A DNA stretch of 64,000 nt from Amia ocellicauda (lineage: Eukaryota > Chordata > Actinopteri > Amiiformes > Amiidae), in contig NC_089851.1 of the NCBI RefSeq assembly GCF_036373705.1, positions 59,927,350 through 59,991,349 of the forward strand, in the 5' to 3' direction. Below, in pieces: positions 1-15,200 of the stretch. The notes beneath the pieces were generated by a model. It was not told the DNA's origin. It worked only from the letters and a program-made list of their open reading frames with translations, and made no database searches. Both the position numbers and the translations under genes were made by a program. Each line of letters opens with the position of its first letter. Within the stretch, counting starts at the first letter, position 1.

Positions 1-3000
1 CCACTGTCAATCAGATGCTTGCCTTGCCGTCCATCCATCCATCTATCTATCTATCTATCTATGACTCTTGATATCTAACTCTCTTGCTTGCTATCGCTCC
101 CCCAATGGTCAGTAGCATAGTAGCATAACAGCAGATTACGGACCACTGTCAATCAGATGCTTGCCTTGCCGTCCATGCATCCATCTATCTATCTATCTAT
201 CTATGACTCTCGATATCTAACTCTCTTGCGTGCTATCGCTCCCCCAATGGTCAGTAGCATAGTAGCATAACAGCAGATCACGGACCACTGTCAATCAGAT
301 GCTTGCCTTGCCGTCCATCCATCCATCTTTCTATCTATCTATCGATGACTCTTGATATCTAACTCTAATGCTTGCTATCGCTCCCCCAATGGTCAGTAGC
401 ATAGTAGCATAACAGCAGATCACGGACCACTGTCAATCAGATGCTTGCCTTGCCGTCCATCCATCCATCCATCTATCTATCTTTCTATGACTCTTGATAT
501 CTAACTCTCTTGCTTGCTATTGCTCCCCCAATGGTCAGTAGCATAGTAGCATAACAGCAGATCACGGACCACTGTCAATCAGATGCTTGCCTTGCCGTCC
601 ATCCATCCATCCATCTATCTATCTATGTATCTATGTCTCTTGATATCTAACTCTCTTGCTTGCTATCGCTCCCCCAATGGTCAGTAGCATAGTAGCATAA
701 CAGCAGATCACGGACCACTGTCAATCAGATGCTTGCCTTGCCGTCCATCCATCCATCTATCTATCAATCTATCTATGACTCTCGATAACTAACTCTCTTG
801 CTTGCTATCATTCCCCCAATGCCAGTAGCATAGTAGCATAACAGCAGATCACGGACCACTGTCAATCAGATGCTTGCCTTGCCGTCCATCCATCCATCCA
901 TCTATCTATCTATCTATCAATGACTCTCGATATCTAACTCTCTTGCTTGCTATCGCTCCCCCAATGGTCAGTAGCATAGTAGCATAACAGCAGATCACGG
1001 ACCACTGTCAATCAGATGCTTGCCTTGCCGTCCATCCATCCATCTATCTATCTATCTATCGATGACTCTTGATATCTAACTCTCTTGCTTGCTATCGCTC
1101 CCCCAATGGTCTGTAGCATAGTAGCATAACAGCAGATCACGGACCACTGTCAATCAGATGCTTGCCTTGCCGTCCATCCATCCATCTATCTATCTATCTA
1201 TCGATGACTCTTGATATCTAACTCTCTTGCTTGCTATCGCTCCCCAAATGGTCAGTAGCATAGTAGCATAACAGCAGATCACGGACCACTGTCAATCAGA
1301 TGCTTGCCTTGCCGTCCATCCATCCATCTATCTATCTATCTATCTATGACTCTTGATATCTAACTCTCTTGCTTGCTATCGCTCCCCCAATGGTCAGTAG
1401 CATAGTAGCATAACAGCAGATCACGGACCACTGTCAATCAGATGCTTGCCTTGCCGTCCATCCATCCATCCATCTATCAATCTATCTATGACTCTTGATA
1501 TCTAACTCTCTTGCTTGCTATCGCTCCCCCAATGGTCAGTAGCATTGTAGCATAACAGCAGATCACGGACCACTGTCAATCAGATGCTTGCCTTGCCGTC
1601 CATCCATCCATCCATCTATGTATCTACTATCAATGACTCTCGATATCTAACTCTCTTGCTTGCTATCGCTCCCCCAATGGTCAGTAGCATAGTAGCATAA
1701 CAGCAGATCACGGACCACTGTCAATCAAATGCTTGCCTTGCCGTCCATCCATCCATCTATCTATCTATTTATCAATGACTCTCGATATCTAACTCTCTTG
1801 CTTGCTATCGCTTCCCCAATGGTCAGTAGCATAGTAGCATAACAGCAGATCACGGACCACTGTCAATCAGATGCTTGCCTTGCCGTCCATCCATCCATCT
1901 ATCTATCTATCTATCTATCTATGACTCTTGATATCTAACTCTCTTGCTTGCTATCGCTCCCCCAATGGTCAGTAGCATAGTAGCATAACAGCAGATCACG
2001 GACCACTGTCAATCAGATGCTTGCCTTGCCGTCCATCCATCCATCTATCTATCTATCTATCTATCTATTACTCTCGATATCTAACTCTCTTGCTTGCTAT
2101 CGCTCCCCCAATGGTCAGTAGCATTGTAGCATAACAGCAGATCACGGACCAATGTCAATCAGATGCTTGCCTTGCCGTCCATCCATCCATCTATCTATCT
2201 ATCTATCTATCTATGACTCTCGATATCTAACTCTCTTGCTTGCTATCGCTTCCCCAATGGTCAGTAGCATAGTAGCATAACAGCAGATCACGGACCACTG
2301 TCAATCAGATGCTTGCCTTGCCGTCCATCCATCCATCCATCTATCTATCTATCTATGACTCTTGATATCTAACTCTCTTGCTTGCTATCGCTCCCCCAAT
2401 GGTCAGTAGCATAGTAGCATAACAGCAGATCACGGACCACTGTCAATCAGATGCTTGCCTTGCCGTCCATCCATCCATCCATCTATCTATCTATCTATGA
2501 CTCTTGATATCTAACTCTCTTGCTTGCTATCGCTCCCCCAATGGTCAGTAGCATAGTAGCATAACAGCAGATCACGGACCACTGTCAATCAGATGCTTGC
2601 CTTGCCGTCCATCCATCCATCCATCTATCTATCTATGTATCTATGTCTCTTGATATCTAAATCTCTTGCTTGCTATCGCTCCCCCAATGGTCAGTAGCAT
2701 AGTAGCATAACAGCAGATCACGGACCACTGTCAATCAGATGCTTGCCTTGCCGTCCATCCATCCATCTATCTATCAATCTATCTATGACTCTTGATATCT
2801 AACTCTCTTGCTTGCTATCGCTCCCCCAATGGTCAGTAGCATAGTAGCATAACAGCAGATCACGGACCACTGTCAATCAGATGCTTGCCTTGCCGTCCAT
2901 CCATCCATCCATCTATCTATCTATCTATGACTCTTGATATCTAACTCTCTTGCTTGCTATCGCTCCCCCAATGGTCAGTAGCATAGTAGCATAACAGCAG

Positions 3001-5936
3001 ATCACGGACCACTGTCAATCAGATGCTTGCCTTGCCGTCCATCCATCCATCCATCTATCTATCTATGTATCTATGTCTCTTGATATCTAACTCTCTTGCT
3101 TGCTATCGCTCCCCCAATGGTCAGTAGCATAGTAGCATAACAGCAGATCACGGACCACTGTCAATCAGATGCTTGCCTTGCCGTCCATCCATCCATCTAT
3201 CTATCTATCTATCTATCTATGACTCTCGATATCTAACTCTCTTGCTTGCTATCGCTCCCCCAATGGTCAGTAGCATAGTAGCATAACAGCAGATCACGGA
3301 CCACTGTCAATCAGATGCTTGCCTTGCCGTCCATCCATCCATCTATCTATCTATCTATCTATGACTCTCGATATCTAACTCTCTTGCTTGCTATCGCTCC
3401 CCCAATGGTCAGTAGCATTGTAGCATAACAGCAGATCACGGACCACTGTCAATCAGATGCTTGCCTTAACGTCCATCCATCCATCCATCTATCTATCTAT
3501 CTATCTATGTCTCTTGATATCTAACTCTCTTGCTTGCTATCGCTCCCCCAATGGTCAGTAGCATAGTAGCATAACAGCAGATCACGGACCACTGTCAATC
3601 AGATGCTTGCCTTGCCGTCCATCCATCCATCCATCTATCTATCTATGTATCTATGTCTCTTGATATCTAACTCTCTTGCTTGCTTTCGCTCCCCCAATGG
3701 TCAGTAGCATTGTAGCATAACAGCAGATCACGGACCACTGTCAATCAGATGCTTGCCTTGCCGTCCATCCATCCATCCATCTATCTATCTATCTATCTAT
3801 GTCTCTTGATATCTAACTCTCTTGCTTGCTATCGCTCCCCCAATGGTCAGTAGCATAGTAGCATAACAGCAGATCACGGACCACTGTCAATCAGATGCTT
3901 GCCTTGCCGTCCATCCATCCATCCATCTATCTATCTATGTATCTATGTCTCTTGATATCTAACTCTCTTGCTTGCTATCGCTCCCCCAATGGTCAGTAGC
4001 ATAGTAGCATAACAGCAGATCACGGACCACTGTCAATCAGATGCTTGCCTTGCCGTCCATCCATCCATCTATCTATCTATTTATCTATCTATGACTCTTG
4101 ATATCTAACTCTCTTGCTTGCTATCGCTCCCCCAATGGTCAGTAGCATAGTAGCATAACAGCAGATCACGGACCACTGTCAATCAGATGCTTGCCTTGCC
4201 ATCCATCCATCCATCCATCTATCTATCTATCTATCAATGACTCTCGATATCTAACTCTCTTGCTTGCTATCGATCCCTCAATGGTCAGTAGCATAGTAGC
4301 ATAACAGCAGATCACGGACCACTGTCAATCAGATGCTTGCCTTGCCGTCCATCCATCCATCTTTCTATCTATCTATCGATGACTCTTGATATCTAACTCT
4401 CTTGCTTGCTATCGCTCCCCCAATGGTCAGTAGTATAGTAGCATAACAGCAGATCACGGACCACTGTCAATCAGATGCTTGCCTTGCCGTCCATCCATCC
4501 ATCCATCTATCAATCTATGTATCTATGTCTCTTGATATCTAACTCTCTTGCTTGCTATCGCTCCCCCAATGGTCAGTAGCATAGTAGCATAACAGCAGAT
4601 CACGGACCACTGTCAATCAGATGCTTGCCTTGCCGTCCATCCATCCATCTATCTATCTATCTATCTATGACTCTCGATATCTAACTCTCTTGCTTGCTAT
4701 CGCTCCCCCAATGGTCAGTAGCATTGTAGCATAACAGCAGATCACGGACCAATGTCAATCAGATGCTTGCCTTGCCGTCCATCCATCCATCTATCTATCT
4801 ATCTATCTATGACTCTCGATATCTAACTCTCTTGCTTGCTATCGCTCCCCCAATGGTCAGTAGCATAGTAGCATAACAGCAGATCACGGACCACTGTCAA
4901 TCAGATGCTTGCCTTGCCGTCCATCCATCCATCTTTCTATCTATCTATCGATGACTCTTGATATCTAACTCTCTTGCTTGCTATCGCTCCCCCAATGGTC
5001 AGTAGTATAGTAGCATAACAGCAGATCACGGACCACTGTCAATCAGATGCTTGCCTTGCCGTCCATCCATCCATCCATCTATCAATCTATGTATCTATGT
5101 CTCTTGATATCTAACTCTCTTGCTTGCTATCGCTCCCCCAATGGTCAGTAGCATAGTAGCATAACAGCAGATCACGGACCACTGTCAATCAGATGCTTGC
5201 CTTGCCGTCCATCCATCCATCTATCTATCTATCTATCTATGACTCTCGATATCTAACTCTCTTGCTTGCTATCGCTCCCCCAATGGTCAGTAGCATTGTA
5301 GCATAACAGCAGATCACGGACCAATGTCAATCAGATGCTTGCCTTGCCGTCCATCCATCCATCTATCTATCTATCTATCTATGACTCTCGATATCTAACT
5401 CTCTTGCTTGCTATCGCTCCCCCAATGGTCAGTAGCATAGTAGCATAACAGCAGATCACGGACCACAGTCAATCAGATGCTTGCCTTGCAGTCCATCCAT
5501 CCATCCATCTATCTATCTATCTATCAATGACTCTCGATATCTAACTCTCTTGCTTGCTATCGCTCCCTCAATGGTCAGTAGCATAGTAGCATAACAGCAG
5601 ATCACGGACCACTGTCAATCAGATGCTTGCCTTGCCGTCCATCCATCCATCCATCTATCTATCTATCTATGACTCTTGATATCTAACTCTCTTGCTTGCT
5701 ATTGCTCCCCCAATGGTCAGTAGCATAGTAGCATAACAGCAGATCACGGACCACTGTCAATCAGATGCTTGCCTTGCCGTCCATCCATCCATCCATCTAT
5801 CTATCTATTTATCAATGACTCTCGATATCTAACTCTCTTGCTTGCTATCGCTCCCCCAATGGTCAGTAGCATAGTAGCATAACAGCAGATCACGGACCAC
5901 TGTCAATCAGATGCTTGCCTTGCCGTCCATCCATCC

Positions 5937-5978
<42 letters not shown>

Positions 5979-6966
5979 GACTCTTGATATCTAACTCTCT
6001 TGCTTGCTATCGCTCCCCCAATGGTCAGTAGCATAGTAGCATAACAGCAGATCACGGACCACTGTCAATCAGATGCTTGCCTTGCCGTCCATCCATCCAT
6101 CTATCTATCTATCTATCTATCTATCTATGACTCTCGATATCTAACTCTCTTGCTTGCTATCGCTCCCCCAATGGTCAGTAGCATTGTAGCATAACAGCAG
6201 ATCAGGGACCAATGTCAATCAGATGCTTGCCTTGCCGTCCATCCATCCATCTATCTATCTATCTATCTATGACTCTCGATATCTAACTCTCTTGCTTGCT
6301 ATCGCTCCCCCAATGGTCAGTAGCATAGTAGCATAAGAGCAGATCACGGACCACTGTCAATCAGATGCTTGCCTTGCCGTCCATCCATCCATCCATCTAT
6401 CTATCTATCTATGACTCTTGATATCTAACTCTCTTTTTTGCTATCGCTCCCCCAATGGTCAGTAGCATAGTAGCATAACAGCAGATCACGGACCACTGTC
6501 AATCAGATGCTTGCCTTGCCGTCCATCCATCCATCCATCTATCTATCTATGTATCTATGTCTCTTGATATCTAACTCTCTTGCTTGCTATCGCTCCCTCA
6601 ATGGTCAGTAGCATAGTAGCATAACAGCAGATCACGGACCACTGTCAATCAGATGCTTGCCTTGCCGTCCATCCATCCATCTATCTATCAATCTATCTAT
6701 GACTCTTGATATCTAACTCTCTTGCTTGCTATCGCTCCCCCAATGGTCAGTAGCATTGTAGCATAACAGCAGATCACGGACCACTGTCAATCAGATGCTT
6801 GCCTTGCCGTCCATCCATCCATCCATCTATCTATCTATCTATCAATGACTCTCGATATCTAACTCTCTTGCTTGCTATCGCTCCCTCAATGGTCAGTAGC
6901 ATAGTAGCATAACAGCAGATCACGGACCACTGTCAATCAGATGCTTGCCTTGCCGTCCATCCATCC

Positions 6967-7000
<34 letters not shown>

Positions 7001-8118
7001 GACTCTCGATATCTAACTCTCTTGCTTGCTATCGCTCCCCCAATGGTCAGTAGCATTGTAGCATAACAGCAGATCACGGACCAATGTCAATCAGATGCTT
7101 GCCTTGCCGTCCATCCATCCATCTATCTATCTATCTATCTATGACTCTCGATATCTAACTCTCTTGCTTGCTATCGCTCCCCCAATGGTCAGTAGCATAG
7201 TAGCATAACAGCAGATCACGGACCACTGTCAATCAGATGCTTGCCTTGCCGCCCATCCATCTATCTATCTATCTATCTATGACTCTTGATATCTAACTCT
7301 CTTGCTTGCTATCGCTCCCCCAATGGTCAGTTGCATAGTAGCATAACAGCAGATCACGGACCACTGTCAATCAGATGCTTGCCTTGCCGTCCATCCATCC
7401 ATCTATCTATCAATCTATCTATGTCTCTCGATATCTAACTCTCTTTTTTGCTATCGCTCCCCCAATGGTCAGTTGCATAGTAGCATAACAGCAGATCACG
7501 GACCACTGTCAATCAGATGCTTGCCTTGCCGTCCATCCATCCATCTATCTATCTATCTATCTATGACTCTCGATATCTAACTATCTTGCTTGCTATCGCT
7601 CCCCCAATGGTCAGTAGCATAGTAGCATAACAGCAGATCACGGACCACAGTCAATCAGATGCTTGCCTTGCAGTCCATCCATCCATCCATCTATCTATCT
7701 ATCTATCAATGACTCTCGATATCTAACTCTCTTGCTTGCTATCGCTCCCTCAATGGTCAGTAGCATAGTAGCATAACAGCAGATCACGGACCACTGTCAA
7801 TCAGATGCTTGCCTTGCCGTCCATCCATCCATCCATCTATCTATCTATCTATGACTCTTGATATCTAACTCTCTTGCTTGCTATTGCTCCCCCAATGGTC
7901 AGTAGCATAGTAGCATAACAGCAGATCACGGACCACTGTCAATCAGATGCTTGCCTTGCCGTCCATCCATCCATCCATCTATCTATCTATTTATCAATGA
8001 CTCTCGATATCTAACTCTCTTGCTTGCTATCGCTCCCCCAATGGTCAGTAGCATAGTAGCATAACAGCAGATCACGGACCACTGTCAATCGGATGCTTGC
8101 CTTGCCGTCCATCCATCC

Positions 8119-8180
<62 letters not shown>

Positions 8181-11100
8181 GACTCTTGATATCTAACTCT
8201 CTTGCTTGCTATCGCTCCCCCAATGGTCAGTAGCATAGTAGCATAACAGCAGATCACGGACCACTGTCAATCAGATGCTTGCCTTGCCGTCCATCCATCC
8301 ATCTATCTATCTATCTATCTATCTATCTATGACTCTCGATATCTAACTCTCTTGCTTGCTATCGCTCCCCCAATGGTCAGTAGCATTGTAGCATAACAGC
8401 AGATCACGGACCAATGTCAATCAGATGCTTGCCTTGCCGTCCATCCATCCATCTATCTATCTATCTATCTATGACTCTCGATATCTAACTCTCTTGCTTG
8501 CTATCGCTCCCCCAATGGTCAGTAGCATAGTAGCATAACAGCAGATCACGGACCACTGTCAATCAGATGCTTGCCTTGCCGTCCATCCATCCATCCATCT
8601 ATCTATCTATGTATCTATGTCTCTTGATATCTAACTCTCTTGCTTGCTATCGCTCCCCCAATGGTCAGTAGCATAGTAGCATAAGAGCAGATCACGGACC
8701 ACTGTCAATCAGATGCTTGCCTTGCCGTCCATCCATCCATCCATCTATCTATCTATCTATGACTCTTGATATCTAACTCTCTTTTTTGCTATCGCTCCCC
8801 CAATGGTCAGTAGCATAGTAGCATAACAGCAGATCACAGACCACTGTCAATCAGATGCTTGCCTTGCCGTCCATCCATCCATCCATCTATCTATCTATGT
8901 ATCTATGTCTCTTGATATCTAACTCTCTTGCTTGCTATCGCTCCCCCAATGGTCAGTAGCATAGTAGCATAACAGCAGATCACGGACCACTGTCAATCAG
9001 ATGCTTGCCTTGCCGTCCATCCATCCATCTATCTATCAATCTATCTACGACTCTTGATATCTAACTCTCTTGCTTGCTATCACTCCCCCAATGGTCAGTA
9101 GCATTGTAGCATAACAGCAGATCACGGACCACTGTCAATCAGATGCTTGCCTTGCCGTCCATCCATCCATCCATCTATCTATCTATCTATCAATGACTCT
9201 CGATATCTAACTCTCTTGCTTGCTATCGCTCCCTCAATGGTCAGTAGCATAGTAGCATAACAGCAGATCACGGACCACTGTCAATCAGATGCTTGCCTTG
9301 CCGTCCATCCATCCATCTATCTATCTATCTATCTATCTATCTATGACTCTCGATATCTAACTCTCTTGCTTGCTATCGCTCCCCCAATGGTCAGTAGCAT
9401 TGTAGCATAACAGCAGATCACGGACCAATGTCAATCAGATGCTTGCCTTGCCGTCCATCCATCCATCTATCTATCTATCTATCTATGACTCTCGATATCT
9501 AACTCTCTTGCTTGCTATCGCTCCCCCAATGGTCAGTAGCATAGTAGCATAACAGCAGATCACGGACCACTGTCAATCAGATGCTTGCCTTGCCGCCCAT
9601 CCATCTATCTATCTATCTATCTATGACTCTTGATATCTAACTCTCTTGCTTGCTATCGCTCCCCCAATGGTCAGTTGCATAGTAGCATAACAGCAGATCA
9701 CGGACCACTGTCAATCAGATGCTTGCCTTGCCGTCCATCCATCCATCTATCTATCAATCTATCTATGTCTCTCGATATCTAACTCTCTTTTTTGCTATCG
9801 CTCCCCCAATGGTCAGTTGCATAGTAGCATAACAGCAGATCACGGACCACTGTCAATCAGATGCTTGCCTTGCCGTCCATCCATCCATCTATCTATCTAT
9901 CTATCTATGACTCTGGATATCTAACTCTCTTGCTTGCTATCGCTCCCCCAATGGTCAGTAGCATAGTAGCATAACAGCAGATCACGGACCACTGTCAATC
10001 AGATGCTTGCCTTGCCGTCCATCCATCCATCTATCTATCAATCTATCTATGACTCTCGATATCTAACTCTCTTGCTTGCTATCGCTCCCCCAATGGTCAG
10101 TAGCATAGTAGCATAACAGCAGATCACGGACCACTGTCAATCAGATGCTTGCCTTGCCGTCCATCCATCCATCTATCTATCTATCTATCTATGACTCTCG
10201 ATATCTAACTCTCTTGCTTGCTATCCCTCCCCCAATGGTCAGTAGCATTGTAGCATAACAGCAGATCACGGACCACTGTCAATCAGATGCTTGCCTTGCC
10301 GTCCATCCATCCATCTATCTATCTATCTAGCTAGCTATCTATCTATGACTCTCGATATCTAACTCTCTTGCTTGCTATCGCTCCCCCAATGGTCAGTAGC
10401 ATAGTAGCATAACAGCAGATCACGGACCACTGTCAATCAGATGCTTGCTTGCCGTCCATCCATCCATCCATCTATCTATCTATCTATCAATGACTCTCGA
10501 TATCTAACTCTCTTGCTTGCTATCGCTCCCTCAATGGTCAGTAGCATAGTAGCATAACAGCAGATCACGGACCACTGTCAATCAGATGCTTGCCTTGCCG
10601 ACCATCCATCCATCTTTCTATCTATCTATCGATGACTCTTGATATCTAACTCTCTTGCTTGCAATCGCTCCCCCAATGGTCAGTAGCATAGTAGCATAAC
10701 AGCAGATCACGGACCACTGTCAATCAGATGCTTGCCTTGCCGTCCATCCATCCATCCATCTATCTATCTATCTATGACTCTTGATATCTAACTCTCTTGC
10801 TTGCTATCGCTCCCCCAATGGTCAGTAGCATAGTAGCATAACAGCAGATCATGGACCACTGTCAATCAGATGCTTGCCTTGCCGTCCATCCATCCATCCA
10901 TCTATCTATCTATTTATCAATGACTCTCGATATCTAACTCTCTTGCTTGCTATCGCTCCCCCAATGGTCAGTAGCATAGTAGCATAACAGCAGATCACGG
11001 ACCACTGTCAATCAGATGCTTGCCTTGCCGTCCATCCATCCATCCATCTATCTATCTATTTATCAATGACTCTCGATATCTAACTCTCTTGCTTGCTATC

Positions 11101-13463
11101 GCTCCCCCAATGGTCAGTAGCATAGTAGCATAACAGCAGATCACGGACCACTGTCAATCAGATGCTTGCCTTGCCGTCCATCCATCCATCTATCTATCTA
11201 TCTATCTATCTATGACTCTCGATATCTAACTCTCTTGCTTGCTATCGCTATCCCAATGGTCAGTAGCATTGTAGCATAACAGCAGATCACGGACCAATGT
11301 CAATCAGATGCTTGCCTTGCCGTCCATCCATCCATCTATCTATCTATCTATCTATGACTCTCGATATCTAACTCTCTTGCTTGCTATCGCTCCCCCAATG
11401 GTCAGTAGCATAGTAGCATAACAGCAGATCACGGACCACTGTCAATCAGATGCTTGCCTTGCCGCCCATCCATCTATCTCTCTATCTATCTATGACTCTT
11501 GATATCTAACTCTCTTGCTTGCTATCGAACCCCCAATGGTCAATTGCATAGTAGCATAACAGCAGATCACGGACCACTGTCAATCAGATGCATGCCTTTC
11601 CGTCCATCCATCCATCTATCTATCAATCTATCTATGTCTCTCGATATCTAACTCTCTTTTTTGCTATCGCTCCCCCAATGGTCAGTTGCATAGTAGCATA
11701 ACAGCAGATCACGGACAACTGTCAATCAGATGCTTGCCTTGCCGTCCATCCATCCATCTATCTATCTATCTATCTATGACTCTCGATATCTAACTCACTT
11801 GCTTGCTATCGCTCCCCCAATGGTCAGGAGCATAGTAGCATAACAGCAGATCACGGACCACTGTCAATCAGATGCTTGCCTTGCCGTCCATCCATCCATC
11901 TATCTATCAATCTATCTATGACTCTCGATATCTAACTCTCTTGCTTGCTATCGCTCCCCCAATGGTCAGTAGCATAGTAGCATAACAGCAGATCACGGAC
12001 CACTGTCAATCAGATGCTTGCCTTGCCGTCCATCCATCCGTCTATCTATCTATCTATCTATGACTCTCGATATCTAACTCTCTTGCTTGCTATCGCTCCC
12101 CCAATGGTCAGTAGCATAGTAGCATAACAGCAGATCACGGACCACTGTCAATCAGATGCTTGCCTTGCCGTCCATCCATCCATCCATCTATCTATCTATC
12201 TATCAATGACTCTCGATATCTAACTCTCTTGCTTGCTATCGCTCCCTCAATGGTCAGTAGCATAGTAGCATAACAGCAGATCACGGACCACTGTCAATCA
12301 GATGCTTGCCTTGCCGTCCATCCATCCATCTTTCTATCCATCTATCTATCTATCTATCGATGACTCTCGATATCTAACTCTCTTGCTTGCTATCGCTCCC
12401 TCAATGGTCAGTAGCATAGTAGCATAACAGCAGATCACGGACCACTGTCAATCAGATGCTTGCCTTGCCGTCCATCCATCTATCTATCTATCTATCTATG
12501 ACTCTCGATATCTAACTCTCTTGCTTGCTATCGCTCCCCCAATGGTCAGTAGCATTGTAGCATAACAGCAGATCACGGACCAATGTCAATCAGATGCTTG
12601 CCTTGCCGTCCATCCATCCATCTATCTATCTATCTATCTATGACTCTCGATATCTAACTCTCTTGCTTGCTATCGCTCCCCCAATGGTCAGTAGCATAGT
12701 AGCATAACAGCAGATCACGGACCACTGTCAATCAGATGCTTGCCTTGCCGTCCATCCATCCATCTATCTATCTATCTATCTATGACTCTTGATATCTAAC
12801 TCTCTTGCTTGCTATCGCTCCCCCAATGGTCAGTAGCATAGTAGCATAACAGCAGATCACGGACCACTGTCAATCAGATGCTTGCCTTGCCGTCCATCCA
12901 TCCATCTATCTATCTATCTATCTATGACTCTCGATATCTAACTCTCTTGCTTGCTATCGCTCCCCCAATGGTCAGTAGCATAGTAGCATAACAGCAGATC
13001 ACGGACCAATGTCAATCAGATGCTTGCCTTGCCGTCCATCCATCCATCTATCTATCTATCTATCTATGACTCTCGATATCTAACTCTCTTGCTTGCTATC
13101 GCTCCCCCAATGGTCAGTAGCATAGTAGCATAACAGCAGATCACGGACCACTGTCAATCAGATGCTTGCCTTGCCGTCCATCCATCCATCTATCTATCTA
13201 TCTATCTATGACTCTCGATATCTAACTCTCTTGCTTGCTATCGCTCCCCCAATGGTCAGTAGCATAGTAGCATAACAGCAGATCACGGACCACTGTCAAT
13301 CAGATGCTTGCCTTGCCGTCCATCCATCCATCTATCTATCTATCTATCTATGACTCTTGATATCTAACTCTCTTGCTTGGTATCGCTCCCCCAATGGTCA
13401 GTAGCATAGTAGCATAACAGCAGATCACGGACCACTGTCAATCAGGTGCTTGCCTTGCCGTCC

Positions 13464-13513
<50 letters not shown>

Positions 13514-14292
13514 GACTCTCGATATCTAACTCTCTTGCTTGGTATCGCTCCCCCAATGGTCAGTAGCATTGTAGCATAACAGCAGATCACGGACCACTGT
13601 CAATCAGATGCTTGCCTTGCCGTCCATCCATCCATCCATCTATCTATCTATGTATCTATGTCTCTTGATATCTAACTCTCTTGCTTGCTATCGCTCCCCC
13701 AATGGTCAGTAGCATAGTAGCATAACAGCAGATCACGGACCACTGTCAATCAGATGCTTGCCTTGCCGTCCATCCATCCATCCATCTACCTATCTATCTA
13801 TCACTCTTGATATCTAACTCTCTTGCTTGCTATCGCTCCCCCAATGGTCAGTAGCATAGTAGCATAACAGCAGATCACGGACCAATGTCAATCAGATGCT
13901 TGCCTTGCCGTCCATCCATCCATCTATCTATCTATCTATCTATGACTCTCGATATCTAACTCTCTTGCTTGCTATCGCTCCCCCAATGGTCAGTAGCATA
14001 GTAGCATAACAGCAGATCATGGACCACTGTCAATCAGATGCTTGCCTTGCCGTCCATCCATCCATCCGTCTATCTATATATCTATCAATGACTCTCGATA
14101 TCTAACTCTCTTGCTTGCTATCGCTCCCTCAATGGTCAGTAGCATAGTAGCATAACAGCAGATCACGGACTACTGTCAATCAGATGCTTGCCTTGCCGTC
14201 CATCCATCCATCTATCTATCTATCTAGCTAGCTACCTATCTATGACTCTCGATATCTAACTCTCTTGCTTGCTATCGCTCCCCCAATGGTCA
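1..14292. repeat. Satellite array, block 1 (about 142-bp monomer)
   Basis: Tandem copies of one monomer; the first three starts of the word CCACTGTCAATCAGATGC lie at 1, 143 and 285, giving a 142-bp period. Each monomer has a constant part (including GCTCCCCCAATGGTCAGTAG and CATAACAGCAGATCACGG) and a variable tract of ATCC repeats followed by ATCT repeats, with CAAT, GTAT or TTAT interruptions. The tetranucleotide tract makes unit length vary; one of the longest tracts here is near 8116-8180. Copies differ by scattered single-base variants shared between distant copies, which points to unequal exchange or segmental copying. No gene is visible; open frames here are products of the repeat. Confidence 0.97.
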
Positions 14293-14392
14293 CGTATGTT
14301 GCATTCAACGAAAAAGAAAATCGTGTGCTGGAAATGATTTCTGGCAACTGTGAAGGAACTGCACGACTGCAGCAACCACAACACCTCTGTCT

Positions 14393-14466
14393 GTGTCTGT
14401 GGCGCAATCGGTCAGTGTGTTTGGCTGTTAACCGAAAGGATGGTGGTTCAAATCCACCCAGAGATG
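14393..14466 (+). tRNA. tRNA-Asn (GTT)
   Basis: The cloverleaf can be drawn by eye: D stem GCGC/GTGT, anticodon stem TTTGG/CCGAA around loop CTGTTAA (anticodon GTT), T stem GGTGG/CCACC around TTCAAAT. The box A and B regions resemble vertebrate tRNA-Asn. The acceptor stem GTGTCTG/CAGAGAT has a G:G mismatch at 3:70 and a terminal G:T pair, so activity is uncertain. A covariance-model score would decide. Confidence 0.75.
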
Positions 14467-14631
14467 GCCCACTTTTCCCCCCGCCCCTTGTTATTGTTTC
14501 TACTTCTGGCGGTCAGCTTGCCAGACTGCGGCTACAGTAACCTTAAGCTGTTTGCTGCGGACGGCCATCTTGCAAAAATGTATTGAGCGTTTAGAAACTT
14601 CCTTTCCATTGCCTAGGCCAACGTAAACCAA

Positions 14632-14704
14632 AGCACTGCTGGGAGTTGAAAACAGGGTTTCCTGTTTACAAGACAGGCGCTTTGACCAACTAAGCCACGG
14701 TGCC
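14632..14704 (-). pseudogene. tRNA-Thr (TGT), degenerate
   Basis: Reverse strand; anticodon loop CTTGTAA within stem CCTGT/ACAGG gives anticodon TGT. The 5' half matches the neighbouring tRNA-Thr(AGT). The T stem (CTGTT against CCCAG) has two mismatches, the T loop is TTCAACT, and the acceptor has a C:A mismatch. It is probably a decayed copy, although an intact box A remains. Confidence 0.7.
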
Positions 14705-14745
14705 AGGACTCTCCCATTCCCCAGTGCCTACACTCAGGTGTAAGG

Positions 14746-14806
14746 CACAAAACAAAACAAAACAAAACAAAACAAAACAAAACAAAACAAAACAAAACAA
14801 AACAAA
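14746..14806. repeat. AAAAC pentanucleotide microsatellite
   Basis: About twelve AAAAC units between the two Thr tRNAs. Repeat number differs between the four cassettes, as expected of a microsatellite. Confidence 0.95.
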
Positions 14807-15105
14807 ATCTGGATGCAGGCTGCAACAAAGGAAGCACACAGAGGTGAGAACGTAAGGTTGACGGGAGTAACAAGCTCCCTGTTGCGACTGTCCAGGGGCG
14901 GCAATGGGAATTGGACGTCGGCCGTTAGGTGCGCGTAGCGTGTGTCCTTTGGGTTCTGCTTCTTCTTTACAAACCGGCGTCTGTCCAGTTGGCTTTCCGG
15001 TTCATTACGTCCTCTGATGGCTTTAAGATAAGCCTATCTTGCTAAAACTGATTGTCGACAAAGCGGAAGCACAAGCTTCGCAAGGAGCACACAAAGCCCG
15101 CCTAA

Positions 15106-15178
15106 GGCACCGCTGGGATTTGAACCCAGGACCTCCTGTTTACTAGACAGGCGCTTTAACCAACTAAGCCACGGCACC
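15106..15178 (-). tRNA. tRNA-Thr (AGT)
   Basis: Reverse-strand 73-nt cloverleaf: acceptor GGTGCCG/CGGTGCC (pairs with two G:T wobbles), anticodon stem CCTGT/ACAGG with loop CTAGTAA (anticodon AGT), T stem CTGGG/CCCAG around TTCAAAT. All stems pair and the sequence closely resembles vertebrate tRNA-Thr(AGT). No intron. Likely functional. Confidence 0.9.
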
Positions 15179-15200
15179 AAATCTGCCACTGTTGCTGCTG

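Larger units (their letters stand above)
14293..15200. repeat. tRNA cassette 1 inserted in the satellite
   Basis: Non-satellite unit that replaces part of a monomer: it starts after CCCCCAATGGTCA and returns to satellite at ATAGTAGCATAACAG. In order it holds a tRNA-Asn gene (+), a degenerate tRNA-Thr(TGT) (-), an AAAAC microsatellite, unique spacer and a tRNA-Thr(AGT) gene (-). Closely similar units occur at 29196, 31221 and 55072, always at the same monomer phase. Confidence 0.92.

Noticed and set aside
14265-14873. Open frames in the tRNA cassettes (with counterparts at 29168-29746, 31252-31845 and 55044-55494)
   Set aside because: They run across tRNA genes and AAAAC repeats (giving FVLFC or NKTKQ repeats); conservation reflects cassette copying, not coding.
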